NCBI RefSeq assembly: GCF_016741935.1
Contig: NZ_JAERRG010000019.1
Span: forward strand, 62,001 to 126,000
Direction of reading: 5' to 3'
Origin: Streptomyces endocoffeicus
GTDB taxonomy: Bacteria > Actinomycetota > Actinomycetes > Streptomycetales > Streptomycetaceae
DNA: 64,000 bases
Positions 25,202 to 33,504 of the stretch are shown here, in pieces. The translations under genes were made by a program, and so were the position numbers. Within the stretch, counting starts at the first letter, position 1. Each line of letters opens with the position of its first letter. Under the pieces are notes generated by a model, which had not been told where the DNA came from, did not search any database, and saw nothing but the letters and a program-made list of their open reading frames with translations.

Positions 25202-26044
25202 TCAGCTGTCTGCGCTGGCGTCTTGGCCGATGAGTTGTGCCACGCGCTCCATGCAGCGCATCCGGGCGGGAGAGAAGTCGTAGGGCATCTTGGTGATCGC
25301 CTCCGCGGCGCTCATCCGCGTGTCCTCCTCTTCTGCCAGATCGGCGTCGTAGGTCTCGAAGAGTTCGTCATCGGCTGTGTCCTGCCCGGCTGCCGTGATG
25401 GCCTGCATGAGGGCCATGTGGTGGGTGTACCGCTGTACGGCGATTTCCTCGACGCGCGGGTCATCGGGGTCGACGCCGTCGTCGAGGGCGGCCTCGGCCT
25501 CGTCGAGACGGTCCTCCTCGGCCCGTAGGTCGGGATGGGTGGCCAGCACGATGTACACGCCGGCCTGTATCGCGGAGCCGAGCGGACCGAAGATCCGTTC
25601 CGTGACCAGCAGGGCCTCCATGTCGGAGGCGCGCAATGCGCCAGGGGGCAGGTGACTGAGCCGATCCGTCACCAGCTCGGAGAGCAGGCCCTGCGGGCTG
25701 CCGACAGCCCGCAGGCGCCCGACGGCCGCGCGCTGACGTTTGATGTCGGCCTCCTGGGCAGCCAGGGATTCCTCCAGCCGGCCCAGGGTCTCCTCGATGT
25801 CCCCGGATTCGTCGAAGGCGGCTCGCATGTCGTCCAGGCTGATGCCGACCTCCGCCATTCTGCGGATCCACAACAGGCGGATCATGTCGTCGTAGCCGTA
25901 GCGGCGGCGGCCGTCTCCACCGCGCTCGGGTTCCGGCAGCAGACCGATCTGGTGGTAGTGGCGGATAGCGCGTGGGGTGGTCCCGGCGAAGGCGGCAGCA
26001 TCGCCGATCTTGACCTGGCGGGGCGGTGTGACGGAGGGGTACAT
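25202..26044 (-). CDS. MerR-family transcriptional regulator
   Basis: 280 residues. The N-terminal winged helix is KIGDAAAFAGTTPRAIRHYH (residues 12-31), then IGLLPEPERGGDGRRRYGYD, the classic MerR opening, then the dimerisation helix (EETLGRLEESLAAQEADIKRQ). The C-terminal 150 residues form an acidic helical domain without metal-binding cysteines, so a small organic ligand is likelier than a metal. No partner gene is obvious: the neighbours are integrase debris and the XRE relic. It may be a passenger of the former element or an independent insertion. Confidence 0.88.
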   Translation of the reverse strand: MYPSVTPPRQVKIGDAAAFAGTTPRAIRHYHQIGLLPEPERGGDGRRRYGYDDMIRLLWIRRMAEVGISLDDMRAAFDESGDIEETLGRLEESLAAQEADIKRQRAAVGRLRAVGSPQGLLSELVTDRLSHLPPGALRASDMEALLVTERIFGPLGSAIQAGVYIVLATHPDLRAEEDRLDEAEAALDDGVDPDDPRVEEIAVQRYTHHMALMQAITAAGQDTADDELFETYDADLAEEEDTRMSAAEAITKMPYDFSPARMRCMERVAQLIGQDASADS

Positions 26045-26363
26045 CGCAGACGGAGCCTTTCGTGCTGTGGTGCCTCGACGACATCACATGCCGCTACGGC
26101 AGGTGCAACAACACACCACCCGGGTTCCACCGACCGCGAGGCCCTGGCCACCGCCGGAACCGATCACTGTGACGAGAAATCCCGCATCCCGCATCCCGCT
26201 GGCAGACCTCCGCGCCCTCATCCGCCAGCCGTTGTGTGCCACGAATTAACACGCAGAGTGACGTCGGCGGCCAGATAACTCCCCACCAGGTGGCGGCGGT
26301 CGGGGAATTCCCACTGGCCGTCGACACCTGTGTCATCCATTCATGTGGGCTGGGCCACTGCGG

Positions 26364-26486
26364 CGCCACGACCGTTTCAGCCGACGGGACAGCCCCGTCC
26401 GCCCGGAACGCTTCCTGGGCGGTCGTACGGCCCAGCTCAGACCTGGTAGCGAGCTGGGTCTTGGTCAGCCCTTTGTGGCTGCGGCT
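26364..26486 (-). pseudogene. XRE-type helix-turn-helix remnant
   Basis: On the minus strand the frame reads KGLTKTQLATRSELGRTTAQ followed by EAFRADGAVPSAETVVA, which is a complete HTH core of the Streptomyces XRE type (normally followed by LARALRLP). Around it the frame is meaningless, so only this piece survives. The rest of 26045-26605 contains no gene that I can support. Confidence 0.5.
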
Positions 26487-26605
26487 GCCGCGGGTACAGC
26501 TGGCGCAGCTGTACCCCCACACAGTGGGAGACAGCGTCCCCCGGGCCGTGGCCGATGTGCGCGGTAGCATCCGGGGCCTGCTGAGCGCATAACGAGGAAG
26601 GCGCA

Positions 26606-27091
26606 ATGACCACGATCGCTGTCACCGGGCACATGGACCTCACCGACGAGTCGGTGCCGCTGGTGCGAGGAGAGCTGGACAAGGTCCTCGCCGCCTATGA
26701 GCCCTCCAGCCTGGTAGGAGTGTCGTGCATCGCGAAGGGCAGCGACAGCCTCTTCGCGGATGCGGTCCTGGCAGCGGGCGGGCGCCTGGTGGTGGTGATC
26801 CCGTCGGAGGACTACCGGCAAGCGAAGGTGAAACCGGACCACGCCGAAGCCTTCGACCGGCTCGTGGACGCAGCGGACGAGGTGCTGGTAATGCCGCACG
26901 CCACGGCGAACCGCCAGGCGTACGAAGCGGCAAACGCCGTGCTGCTGCAGCGGGCCGATCGTCTCGTGGCCGTCTGGAACGGGCAGCCCCCCACCGGCAA
27001 GGGTGGTGGGACGGCGGACGTGGTGCGGGAAGCGCGAGAGGCAGGTGTGCCTGTGGATGTCGTGTGGCCGGACGGCGTGTCCCGCTCGTAG
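26606..27091 (+). CDS. SLOG-like Rossmann nucleotide-binding protein
   Basis: 161 residues with a good ribosome site (GAGGAAGG at 26592-26599). It begins MTTIAVTGHMDLTDESVPLV, has the CIAKGSDSLFADAVL helix after strand 2, a Gly-Gly turn, VVVIPSEDY, and the PPTGKGGGTADVV loop near the C-terminus. This is the pattern of the SLOG (SMF/DprA-LOG) superfamily, which binds nucleotides or nucleotide-derived signals. Proteins of this compact type are common in actinobacteria and uncharacterised. In the SLOG superfamily, many members belong to conflict or signalling systems, but no such effector gene is adjacent here. Confidence 0.75.
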   Translation: MTTIAVTGHMDLTDESVPLVRGELDKVLAAYEPSSLVGVSCIAKGSDSLFADAVLAAGGRLVVVIPSEDYRQAKVKPDHAEAFDRLVDAADEVLVMPHATANRQAYEAANAVLLQRADRLVAVWNGQPPTGKGGGTADVVREAREAGVPVDVVWPDGVSRS

Positions 27092-27138
27092 GCCAGGGCC
27101 ATGGCCTGTGGGGAGCGGGCTCGATCCATCATCCGGCC

Positions 27139-27237
27139 GTGGACCTCGACAGACTCATCGAACTCCAGCAGGCAGCCGACGACGAGCACGCCAAGCTCAG
27201 CGGCCTCGACTGTGACGAGCACACCGCCCAGTGGTAG
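27139..27237 (+). pseudogene. Short N-terminal gene fragment
   Basis: GTG-initiated frame VDLDRLIELQQAADDEHAKL then SGLDCDEHTAQW, ending at a TAG. It resembles the start of a small helical actinobacterial protein that normally continues past this tryptophan; here it is cut short. It lies between the SLOG gene and the convergent VOC gene. Confidence 0.4.
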
Positions 27238-27250
27238 CGGCTCGCCGCAA

Positions 27251-27616
27251 TCAGCCTCTGACCAGGCAGAAGGGGTGCCCAGCCGGGTCAGTGAGGACCC
27301 GCCACCTGTCATTTGGCTGGTGATCCGGCTTGCCCGCGCCCAGCTCCAGCAGTCGTGCCTCGGCCTCATCCAGGTCGTCAACGGCGAAGTCAAGGTGGCA
27401 CTGCTGGGGAATGCTCTGTTCGGGCCAGCGGGGAGGGCGATAGTCGTCGACTCGCTGGAAGCCGATGAAGAGGCCGTCCTCACAGGTGAGACCGGCGAAG
27501 TCGGCATTGGATTTCGGGTGCGGTTCGAGGCCCGTGGCTTGCTGATAGAACGTCGCCAGAGCCAGCGGATCAAGGCAATCGAGCGTTATCGCACGCAACT
27601 TCATCTGCAGGGGCAT
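27251..27616 (-). CDS. VOC (glyoxalase/bleomycin-resistance) family protein
   Basis: 121 residues from the ATG at 27616, with GGAGG just upstream. One beta-alpha-beta-beta-beta unit begins LRAITLDCLDPLALATFYQQ, a second ends with WRVLTDPAGHPFCLV. His76 or so in QCHLDFAVDD and the final DPAGHPF correspond to conserved VOC positions. A glyoxalase-like enzyme or a drug-binding protein cannot be told apart. It is immediately downstream of a broken short-chain dehydrogenase on the same strand. Confidence 0.85.
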   Translation of the reverse strand: MPLQMKLRAITLDCLDPLALATFYQQATGLEPHPKSNADFAGLTCEDGLFIGFQRVDDYRPPRWPEQSIPQQCHLDFAVDDLDEAEARLLELGAGKPDHQPNDRWRVLTDPAGHPFCLVRG

Positions 27617-27658
27617 GGCACCTCCGGGGCCGATCAAAAGACCTTCGGGACGCACACC

Positions 27659-27878
27659 CTAGAGGTGGCCCGCTTCGGCCGCGTGGCGCAGCGGGGTGCG
27701 CGCGTTGAGCTGGTCGATGACGCCCGGCGATTCCGTTTCCCAGTGGCGCATCATCTCGGTCAGCGTGGTGCCGGGGGGCGATGGCGTTGACGCGGATGCC
27801 TTCCGGGCCGTAGGCGACGGCGGCCGACTCGGTGAGGCTGTGGACGCCTCGCTTCATCGCGCTGTAGGCGGGCAGTAC
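27659..27878 (-). pseudogene. Short-chain dehydrogenase, C-terminal half, frameshifted
   Basis: The minus strand encodes PAYSAMKRGVHSLTESAAVA, including the YxxxK catalytic pair of SDR enzymes, then YGPEGIRVNAIAP. Here an extra G in the G6 run at 27773-27778 shifts the frame; in the next frame the protein continues GTTLTEMMRHWETESPGVID up to RHAAEAGHL and a stop. The N-terminal NAD-binding half is missing and the end is premature. The gene is dead. Confidence 0.8.
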
Positions 27879-27880
27879 GC

Positions 27881-28021
27881 ACGCTCAACTGCGATGTCCT
27901 GGACATCGCCGACCGGGACCAGCGGGTCGTGAGCTACACGGCCGATCCCGGCTCCCCGGCGGAGGAGGCTCTGCGGCTGCTTTCGGTGATCGGCACACAG
28001 CGCATGGGTGTCCCCGGCTGA
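27881..28021 (+). pseudogene. C-terminal fragment of an MmyB-like regulator
   Basis: The plus strand reads LNCDVLDIADRDQRVVSYTA then DPGSPAEEALRLLSVIGTQR and a stop at 28019-28021. This is the end of the ligand-binding domain of MmyB-type XRE regulators of Streptomyces. The rest of the gene is absent; its 5' side abuts the dead dehydrogenase, a clean deletion junction. Confidence 0.7.
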
Positions 28022-28067
28022 CCGCGGCTTCCCTGCGCATGGGTGTCCCCGGCTGACCGCGGCTTCC
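28000..28067 (+). repeat. Perfect 33-bp direct repeat, offset 35 bp
   Basis: 28000-28032 and 28035-28067 are identical, separated by two bases. The first copy contains the end and stop of the MmyB fragment. Confidence 0.85.
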
Positions 28068-28083
28068 AGCGGCCGGCACCGCC

Positions 28084-29112
28084 CTAGCGCCGCCGCGAGG
28101 GTAGTGGCTCAAGCGCGGGCCAGCGGGTGAGCATCGCGTCGCGCATGGCCAGGGCGAGCCGGCCCAGATGCTCGAGCTCGCTGCCGCTCGTGGTCATCTC
28201 GCCGACGATCCCGAGACGGTGGACGAGCCGCTGCCGGGCCGTCGCCGTGCCCCACTGCCAGTCCCCGTGGGGGAGCTTGGACAGGTGGTCGGCGGTTCCC
28301 CGGTGAGCCCGCTCGACGAGCGCGTCGCCTCGCAGCAGCCAGCCCGCGCACGCGTCGGTGAGATCGTCCTGGACATCGGCGCCTGTCGCCTGGCGCCAGG
28401 CCGTGCGGTACGCGGCCTCCGCCGCGTTCAGCAGCGGCTGGGCCGGGGCTGTGGCGCACCAGCAGGTCGGGAAGCCGATGCGAAGGTAGGCGAGTTCCAT
28501 GAGCCCGTTGCCGAGCGCGGCCTGTTCGAAGTCGATGAACCTGACCCCGCTGCCGGTGTGGATGTCGTTGCCGGGGCAGGGGTCGCCGTGCAGCAGGGCG
28601 TGCCCGGACGCGTGGGCCAGGCGGTTCACGAGGTCGTCCAGTTCGGTCCGCACCGCGGTCGGCACCGTGCGGCCGAGGGTCTGGGCGAGTCCGAGGAAGG
28701 AGCCGATGTCCTCTCTTGTGGGGCCGGACCAGGCGGGGAGAAGGCCGACGTCGCCGGGACCGGTGGCCGCGTGGAGCCGGGCCAGCGCCTCGGCGTAGCC
28801 GATCACCCAGTCGTCGGCCGGCGGTTGATCGCCCAAGTCCTCCAGGACCAGCACCCGTTCGCCGGGGTCGGTGCCGAGGAGCCGTGGCGCGACGGGCGGG
28901 TCGACCCGGGACGCGAACCGTAACGCGGTCACCTCGCGGGCGTATCTCCCGGCGGCCTCCGGGCCCTCGATGAGCTGCTTGACCACTACCGGTGTGCCGG
29001 ACAGCTCGGCCCGCCACACCCGCGATCGCGGACTGCTGTCCAGTCTGCGAGCCCGGCGGGGCGAACCCAGTTCGGCCCGCAGCTTCTCCCCGAAAGGCGG
29101 CGGTAAGGACAT
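28084..29112 (-). CDS. Aminoglycoside phosphotransferase (APH)-family kinase
   Basis: 342 residues from the ATG at 29112 (GGAGG 8 bp upstream); the frame is open further but lacks a better start. Kinase-like elements are Lys45 in PVVVKQL, VLEDLGD near 90, the catalytic loop HGDPCPGN (175-182) and the metal-binding FIDFEQA (192-198). Family members phosphorylate small hydroxylated compounds such as aminoglycosides, choline or homoserine; the substrate is not evident. Codon 3 is TTA (29104-29106), which in Streptomyces needs the bldA tRNA and delays expression to late growth. It lies next to decayed genes and upstream of the ABM gene on the same strand, 50 bp away. Confidence 0.88.
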   Translation of the reverse strand: MSLPPPFGEKLRAELGSPRRARRLDSSPRSRVWRAELSGTPVVVKQLIEGPEAAGRYAREVTALRFASRVDPPVAPRLLGTDPGERVLVLEDLGDQPPADDWVIGYAEALARLHAATGPGDVGLLPAWSGPTREDIGSFLGLAQTLGRTVPTAVRTELDDLVNRLAHASGHALLHGDPCPGNDIHTGSGVRFIDFEQAALGNGLMELAYLRIGFPTCWCATAPAQPLLNAAEAAYRTAWRQATGADVQDDLTDACAGWLLRGDALVERAHRGTADHLSKLPHGDWQWGTATARQRLVHRLGIVGEMTTSGSELEHLGRLALAMRDAMLTRWPALEPLPSRRR

Positions 29113-29162
29113 GGCCCGATCCTCCCATGTGCATACCGCCCATGTGCCTACCTCCCATGCGC

Positions 29163-29450
29163 CTACCGCGATACGAGGAAGTGGACCTCGCGGGGCCTGA
29201 CCTCCAGGTCGCTCAGGCCGTCGGGCGTCGCGCCCATCTCGCGGGCGAGGCCGGCCGTCGCCCGGAAGGCGTCCTCGGACTCGTACGCGCCGGTGGTGAC
29301 GACGGCGACGCCGTCCGGGGTGACCCAGACCCCGACGGACACGAAGCCCGGCTGCTGCCGCATCGCCTCGGCGACCTTGTGGCACTCGGCGACGAACTCC
29401 TCGCGGTGCTCGGGGGCCGGGTAGTGGAAGGCAACGAAACCGAATGACAT
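29163..29450 (-). CDS. Antibiotic biosynthesis monooxygenase (ABM)-like small protein
   Basis: 95 residues starting MSFGFVAFHYPAPEHREEF at 29450. A ferredoxin-like fold is suggested by the alternation FVAFHY, AEAMRQQPGFVSVGVWV, VAVVTTGAYESEDAF and a final VHFLVSR strand. ABM proteins are small dimeric oxidases or isomerases that work without cofactors on polyketides, or general stress proteins. Divergent from a TetR gene with two near-identical operators between them, it is almost surely under control of that repressor. Confidence 0.78.
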   Translation of the reverse strand: MSFGFVAFHYPAPEHREEFVAECHKVAEAMRQQPGFVSVGVWVTPDGVAVVTTGAYESEDAFRATAGLAREMGATPDGLSDLEVRPREVHFLVSR

Positions 29451-29491
29451 GACGGTGTCCCCTCTCAAGTTATACGGTCTGTACGGTTCGT

Positions 29492-29545
29492 GTTATACGA
29501 TGCCGTACAACACGAGGCTAGACCCGTTGTACGGCTCCGTACAAC
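29492..29545. promoter_or_regulatory. Twin TetR operators between ABM and TetR genes
   Basis: GTTGTACGG-CT-CCGTACAAC (29526-29545) is a perfect 9-bp inverted repeat. GTTATACGA-TG-CCGTACAAC (29492-29511) is a variant of the same site. Their centres are 34 bp apart, about three helical turns. A degenerate third copy begins at 29469. The TetR protein encoded from 29574 is the likely ligand. Confidence 0.8.
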
Positions 29546-29573
29546 AGGTCTGACAGGGTGAGGTGGGCCACAG

Positions 29574-30194
29574 ATGGGCGCATTGCGCACACCGCGCGAG
29601 AAGTGGGTGGAGGAGGGACTGCGGGCGCTGGCCGCGGGCGGCGTGGACGCGGTGCGGGTCGAGGCGCTCGCGAAGGCGCTGGGGGTGACCAAGGGCGGCT
29701 TCTACGGGTACTTCGCCGACCGCGAGGCACTGCTGGCCGAGATGCTGGACACCTGGGAGCGCGAGAGCGTCGGCGACGTGATCGACCAGGTCGAGCGGCA
29801 GGGCGGCGACGCGCGGGACAAGGTCCGCCTGGCCGGGCGGCTCACCTTCTCCAGCGACCGGCTGCTGCCCATCGATCTGGCCATCCGCGACTGGGCCCGC
29901 CGCGACGACGCCGTCGCCGAGCGTCTGCGCCGCGTGGACAACCAGCGCATTCAGCTGGCGCGCGACGCGATCGGCACCTTCTGCGACGACCCCGACGAGG
30001 TCGAGGCGCGCGCCCTGCTCGCCTTCTGCATGGCCATCGGCAGCCACTTCCTCGCCGCCGACCACCCCGGCACCACCCGCGTCCCGGTCATCGCCCGCGC
30101 CGCCGACATCATCCTCGACCTCCCGCATGGGAACCCTGGGGGCAACCCCAAGGGCGACCCCGGGGGCAACCCCAAGGGCAACCCCGGGGGATGA
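29574..30194 (+). CDS. TetR-family regulator with a GNPKG-repeat tail
   Basis: 206 residues from the ATG at 29574. HTH region: VDAVRVEALAKALGVTKGGF then YGYFADREALL (residues about 24-54). A helical effector domain ends near residue 184. The last 21 residues are a Gly/Asn/Pro/Lys repeat made by 12-bp tandem repeats (30139-30192), absent from normal TetR proteins and probably a late slippage extension into former non-coding DNA. It is divergent from the ABM gene with paired operators in the gap, so it likely represses both genes. Confidence 0.88.
   Translation: MGALRTPREKWVEEGLRALAAGGVDAVRVEALAKALGVTKGGFYGYFADREALLAEMLDTWERESVGDVIDQVERQGGDARDKVRLAGRLTFSSDRLLPIDLAIRDWARRDDAVAERLRRVDNQRIQLARDAIGTFCDDPDEVEARALLAFCMAIGSHFLAADHPGTTRVPVIARAADIILDLPHGNPGGNPKGDPGGNPKGNPGG
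30139..30192 (+). repeat. 12-bp tandem repeat at the 3' end of the TetR gene
   Basis: Units ggcaaccccaag, ggcgaccccggg, ggcaaccccaag and ggcaaccccggg encode the GNPKG/GDPGG tail. Confidence 0.75.
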
Positions 30195-30282
30195 CCGTCC
30201 CCAGGAAGCGCGTCGCCGATCCTCCCTCTTCGGCCATCGGCGGCCCAAGATGCCTGCCGAACACCCGTGGCAAAATCAGCGG

Positions 30283-33200
30283 GTGCAGATCGGGATGCTG
30301 GGGCCACTCGAGGTTCGCACGGACGACGGCGGCTCGGCCGACGTGCCGGGGGCGCGGTTGCGCGGAGTGCTGGTCGCCCTTGCGCTCAGGCCGGGGCAGG
30401 TGGTCCCGAAGGCGTCGCTCATCGACTGGATCTGGGGGGAGCGGCCGCCCGCCGACGCGGCGAATGCCCTGCAGCGCTTGGTCTCCCGGCTGCGGAAGGC
30501 GCTGCCGGGCGGGGTGATCGAGGGGCGGACGGACGGCTATCGATTGCTGGTGGAGCCCGATGCCGTGGATGCCGTGCGCTTCGAACGGCTCGTCGTCGCG
30601 GGTCAGGCCCGTGCCGAGGACGGTGCCCGGCGGGCGCGGCTGTTGCGCGAGGGCCTCGGGCTGTGGCGCGGTGCGGCCATGCAGGACGTCGGCCTGCGGG
30701 ACAGCGCCGCGTTCGAGGCCGCGGTCGTACGGCTCGAGGGGTTGCGGCTGACCGCCACGGAGGAGCGGGCCGAGGCGGAGGTCACCCTGGGGCGGGGTGC
30801 GGAGCTGGTGGCGGAGCTGACCGATCTGGTGGCCGCGCACCCCGTGCGGGAACGGCTCGTCGGGGCGCTGATGCGGGCCCTCGTCGCGGCCGGTCGGGAC
30901 AGCGAGGCGCTGCACGCGTACCAGCGCGCGCGGGAGGCGCTGGCCGACGCGCTGGGCGCCGACCCCTCGCCGGAGCTGGCCGCGTTGCATGTCGCGCTGT
31001 TGCGGGGCGAACTGGGGCGGGGCGAGCCGGGGCGTGGCGAACTGGGGCGTGGCGAACTGGGGCGGGGGGAAGCGAACCGTAAGAGCAATCTGCGCGCCGA
31101 GCTGACCAGCTTCGTCGGCAGGGCCGCCGATGTCGCCGCGGTCCGTGGGCTCATCGCCGAACACCGGCTCACCACCGTGATCGGGCCGGGCGGCGCGGGA
31201 AAGACCAGGCTGGCCACGGAGACCGCGCGCACGCTGCTCGGCGAACTGCCGGACGGGGCCTGGCTGGTGGAGCTCGCCGCCATCGGCGCGGACGGCGACG
31301 TGGCGCAGCCGGCGCTCGCCGGTCTTGGCCTGCGGGACGCCCTGCTCGGCGCGGCGCCGAACGCGGAGCTGACCGACCGGCTCATCGCCGCGGTCCGGGA
31401 GCGGGAGGCGCTGCTGATCCTGGACAACTGCGAGCATGTGATCGAGTCCGCGGCGGTCTTCGCCCACCGGGTGCTCGGGGAGTGCCGGCGGCTGCGGATC
31501 CTGGCGACGAGCCGGGAACCGCTCGGCATCACCGGGGAGGCGCTGTGGCCGGTCGAGCCACTGGCCCTGCCGGAGGGGGACGCGGGCCCGGTCGAGATCG
31601 GGTCCTCGCCCGCCGTCCAGCTGCTGCGGGACCGGGCCGGGGCGGTGCGCCGCGGCCTCGCGGCGGACGCCCATACGCTGGCGACGATGGTGCGGGTCTG
31701 CCGGGCGCTGGACGGGATGCCACTGGCGATCGAACTGGCCGCGGCCCGGTTGCGCACCATGTCCCTCGACCAGCTCGCCAACCGGCTCGACGACCGGTTC
31801 CGCCTGCTGACCAGCGGCAGCCGCACCGCGCTGCCGCGGCACAAGACGCTGCGCGCGGTGGTCGACTGGAGCTGGGAGCTGCTCACCGACGCCGAACGGA
31901 CGGTGTTGCGGAGACTCTCGGTGTTCTCGGGCGGGGCGAGCCTGGAGGCCGCCGAACGGGTCTGCGCGGGCGGCGGAGTCGAGCAGGAGCAGGTGCTGGA
32001 GTTGCTCACCGCGCTGACCGAGAAGTCGCTGCTGGTCGCCGAGGGCCGCGGCGCCCCGCGCTACCGCATGATCGGCACGATCAAGGAGTACGCCGGGCAC
32101 CGGCTCGCGGAGGCGGGGGAGTCGGACCTGGCGCGCCATGCCCATCTCGCCCACTTCACCGAGCTCACCGAGACCGCCGAGCCGCGGCTGCGCCGCGCCG
32201 AGCAGGTGGAGTGGCTGGCCGCGCTCGAGGCCGAGCACGACAACATCGGTGCGGCGATGCGCGGCGCGCTCGCGGCGGGCGAGGCGTGGGCGGCGATGCG
32301 GCTCGCGGCGGGCGCGGGCTGGTACTGGTGGCTCGGCGGGCGCAGGACCGAGGGCCTGGAGCTGATCACCGCGGCCACCAGGACGCCCGGGGAGGTGCCC
32401 GACGACGTACGGGCCATGGTGTACGCGCTGATCGTGCACTTCGTGACCTCCGGGCGGGGCGACGAGCGCCAGGCCGCGGAGTGGATCCACGAGGCGCACC
32501 GGCTCAGCGGGCGCGGCCACCGCCACCCGGGGGTGAAGTTCATCGCGGTGCTGGAACGCATGCTGCACGCGCCCGAAGCCGGCCTGACCGCGTTCGCACC
32601 GCTGATGGACGACGAGGACCCCTGGGTGCGCGCGCTGGCCCGGTGGCACATGGGCAAGATGCGGATCGTGTTCGGGCGGGACGGGCGAGATGGCCGTAAC
32701 GGGCAGGAGAATCAGGACGGCCCGACCGCGGAGGTCTACCTGGAGGCGGCGCTCGCCGAGTTCCGGGCGCTCGGCGAGCGGTACGGGATCTCGCTCGCCC
32801 TGACCGAGCTGGCCAACCTGCTCGCCGTACGCGGCGACTTCGCCGGTGCGTGCGAGCGCTACGAGCAGGCGATCGCGGTCGTCAGCGAGGTCGGTGCCCC
32901 CGAGGACGTCATCCGGATGCGGTCGCGGCAGGCGCAGCTGTACTGGCTGCTGGGCGACAAGGACGCCGGCGCGGCCGCCATCGCCGAGGCGCGGCGGTGC
33001 GCGGAGCGGGTCACCTGGCCGGAGGCGCTGGCCGAGCTGGCCTTCTCGAGGGCGGAACTCGCCCGGTGGGACGGCGACGCCGAGGAGGCGCACCGGCAAC
33101 TCGGCCTCGCGACGGCCATGCTGGGCGACGAGGCGGAGCGCCCGGACATCCGCGCGGCGACGCACGATCTGCTCGGCTACCTCGCCGACGACCTCGGCGA

Positions 33201-33504
33201 GGTCCGGGCGCACCGCGCGGCGGCCTGCGCGGCGGCGTCCGAGGTGGGGCACGCGCTGCTGATCTCGCATGTGCTGGTCGGGGTCGCGGACCTGGCGCTG
33301 CGCCGCGACGAGCACGAGCAGGCCGCGCGGCTGCTCGGGGCGAGCGCGGGCGTACGCGGGTTGTGGGACCGCGCCCACCCGGACCTGGCCCGGATCGAGC
33401 GGGCCGCGCGGTGCCGCCTCGGCGACGCGAAGTTCGCCGAGGCGACCCGGGACGGGACGCGCACCAGCTGGTCCCATCTGGTCGAGGTCACGCTCGCTTC
33501 CTGA
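30283..33504 (+). CDS. AfsR/SARP-like regulator with BTAD, NTPase and TPR domains
   Basis: 1073 residues from the GTG at 30283; CAAAAT at 30271-30276 could be a -10 box of a leaderless transcript, and an ATG at 30250 is an alternative. Residues 1-90 form an OmpR-like winged helix (VQIGMLGPLEVRTD; RLRGVLVALALRPGQVV), 96-240 the BTAD, and 241-265 a linker of RGELG repeats. Residues 270-550 are an NB-ARC-like ATPase with Walker A GPGGAGKT (301-308), LLILDNCEHV (Walker B) and the ILATSREPLG sensor. The remainder is TPR-like helices. Such large regulators switch on antibiotic clusters or nearby genes in response to metabolic signals. It overlaps the convergent ABC permease by 17 bp. Confidence 0.93.
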   Translation: MQIGMLGPLEVRTDDGGSADVPGARLRGVLVALALRPGQVVPKASLIDWIWGERPPADAANALQRLVSRLRKALPGGVIEGRTDGYRLLVEPDAVDAVRFERLVVAGQARAEDGARRARLLREGLGLWRGAAMQDVGLRDSAAFEAAVVRLEGLRLTATEERAEAEVTLGRGAELVAELTDLVAAHPVRERLVGALMRALVAAGRDSEALHAYQRAREALADALGADPSPELAALHVALLRGELGRGEPGRGELGRGELGRGEANRKSNLRAELTSFVGRAADVAAVRGLIAEHRLTTVIGPGGAGKTRLATETARTLLGELPDGAWLVELAAIGADGDVAQPALAGLGLRDALLGAAPNAELTDRLIAAVREREALLILDNCEHVIESAAVFAHRVLGECRRLRILATSREPLGITGEALWPVEPLALPEGDAGPVEIGSSPAVQLLRDRAGAVRRGLAADAHTLATMVRVCRALDGMPLAIELAAARLRTMSLDQLANRLDDRFRLLTSGSRTALPRHKTLRAVVDWSWELLTDAERTVLRRLSVFSGGASLEAAERVCAGGGVEQEQVLELLTALTEKSLLVAEGRGAPRYRMIGTIKEYAGHRLAEAGESDLARHAHLAHFTELTETAEPRLRRAEQVEWLAALEAEHDNIGAAMRGALAAGEAWAAMRLAAGAGWYWWLGGRRTEGLELITAATRTPGEVPDDVRAMVYALIVHFVTSGRGDERQAAEWIHEAHRLSGRGHRHPGVKFIAVLERMLHAPEAGLTAFAPLMDDEDPWVRALARWHMGKMRIVFGRDGRDGRNGQENQDGPTAEVYLEAALAEFRALGERYGISLALTELANLLAVRGDFAGACERYEQAIAVVSEVGAPEDVIRMRSRQAQLYWLLGDKDAGAAAIAEARRCAERVTWPEALAELAFSRAELARWDGDAEEAHRQLGLATAMLGDEAERPDIRAATHDLLGYLADDLGEVRAHRAAACAAASEVGHALLISHVLVGVADLALRRDEHEQAARLLGASAGVRGLWDRAHPDLARIERAARCRLGDAKFAEATRDGTRTSWSHLVEVTLAS

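Noticed and set aside
24544..29500. Second attachment site (partial tRNA-Val copy)
   Set aside because: No second copy of the tRNA 3' end was recognised while reading the region, so element borders cannot be fixed.
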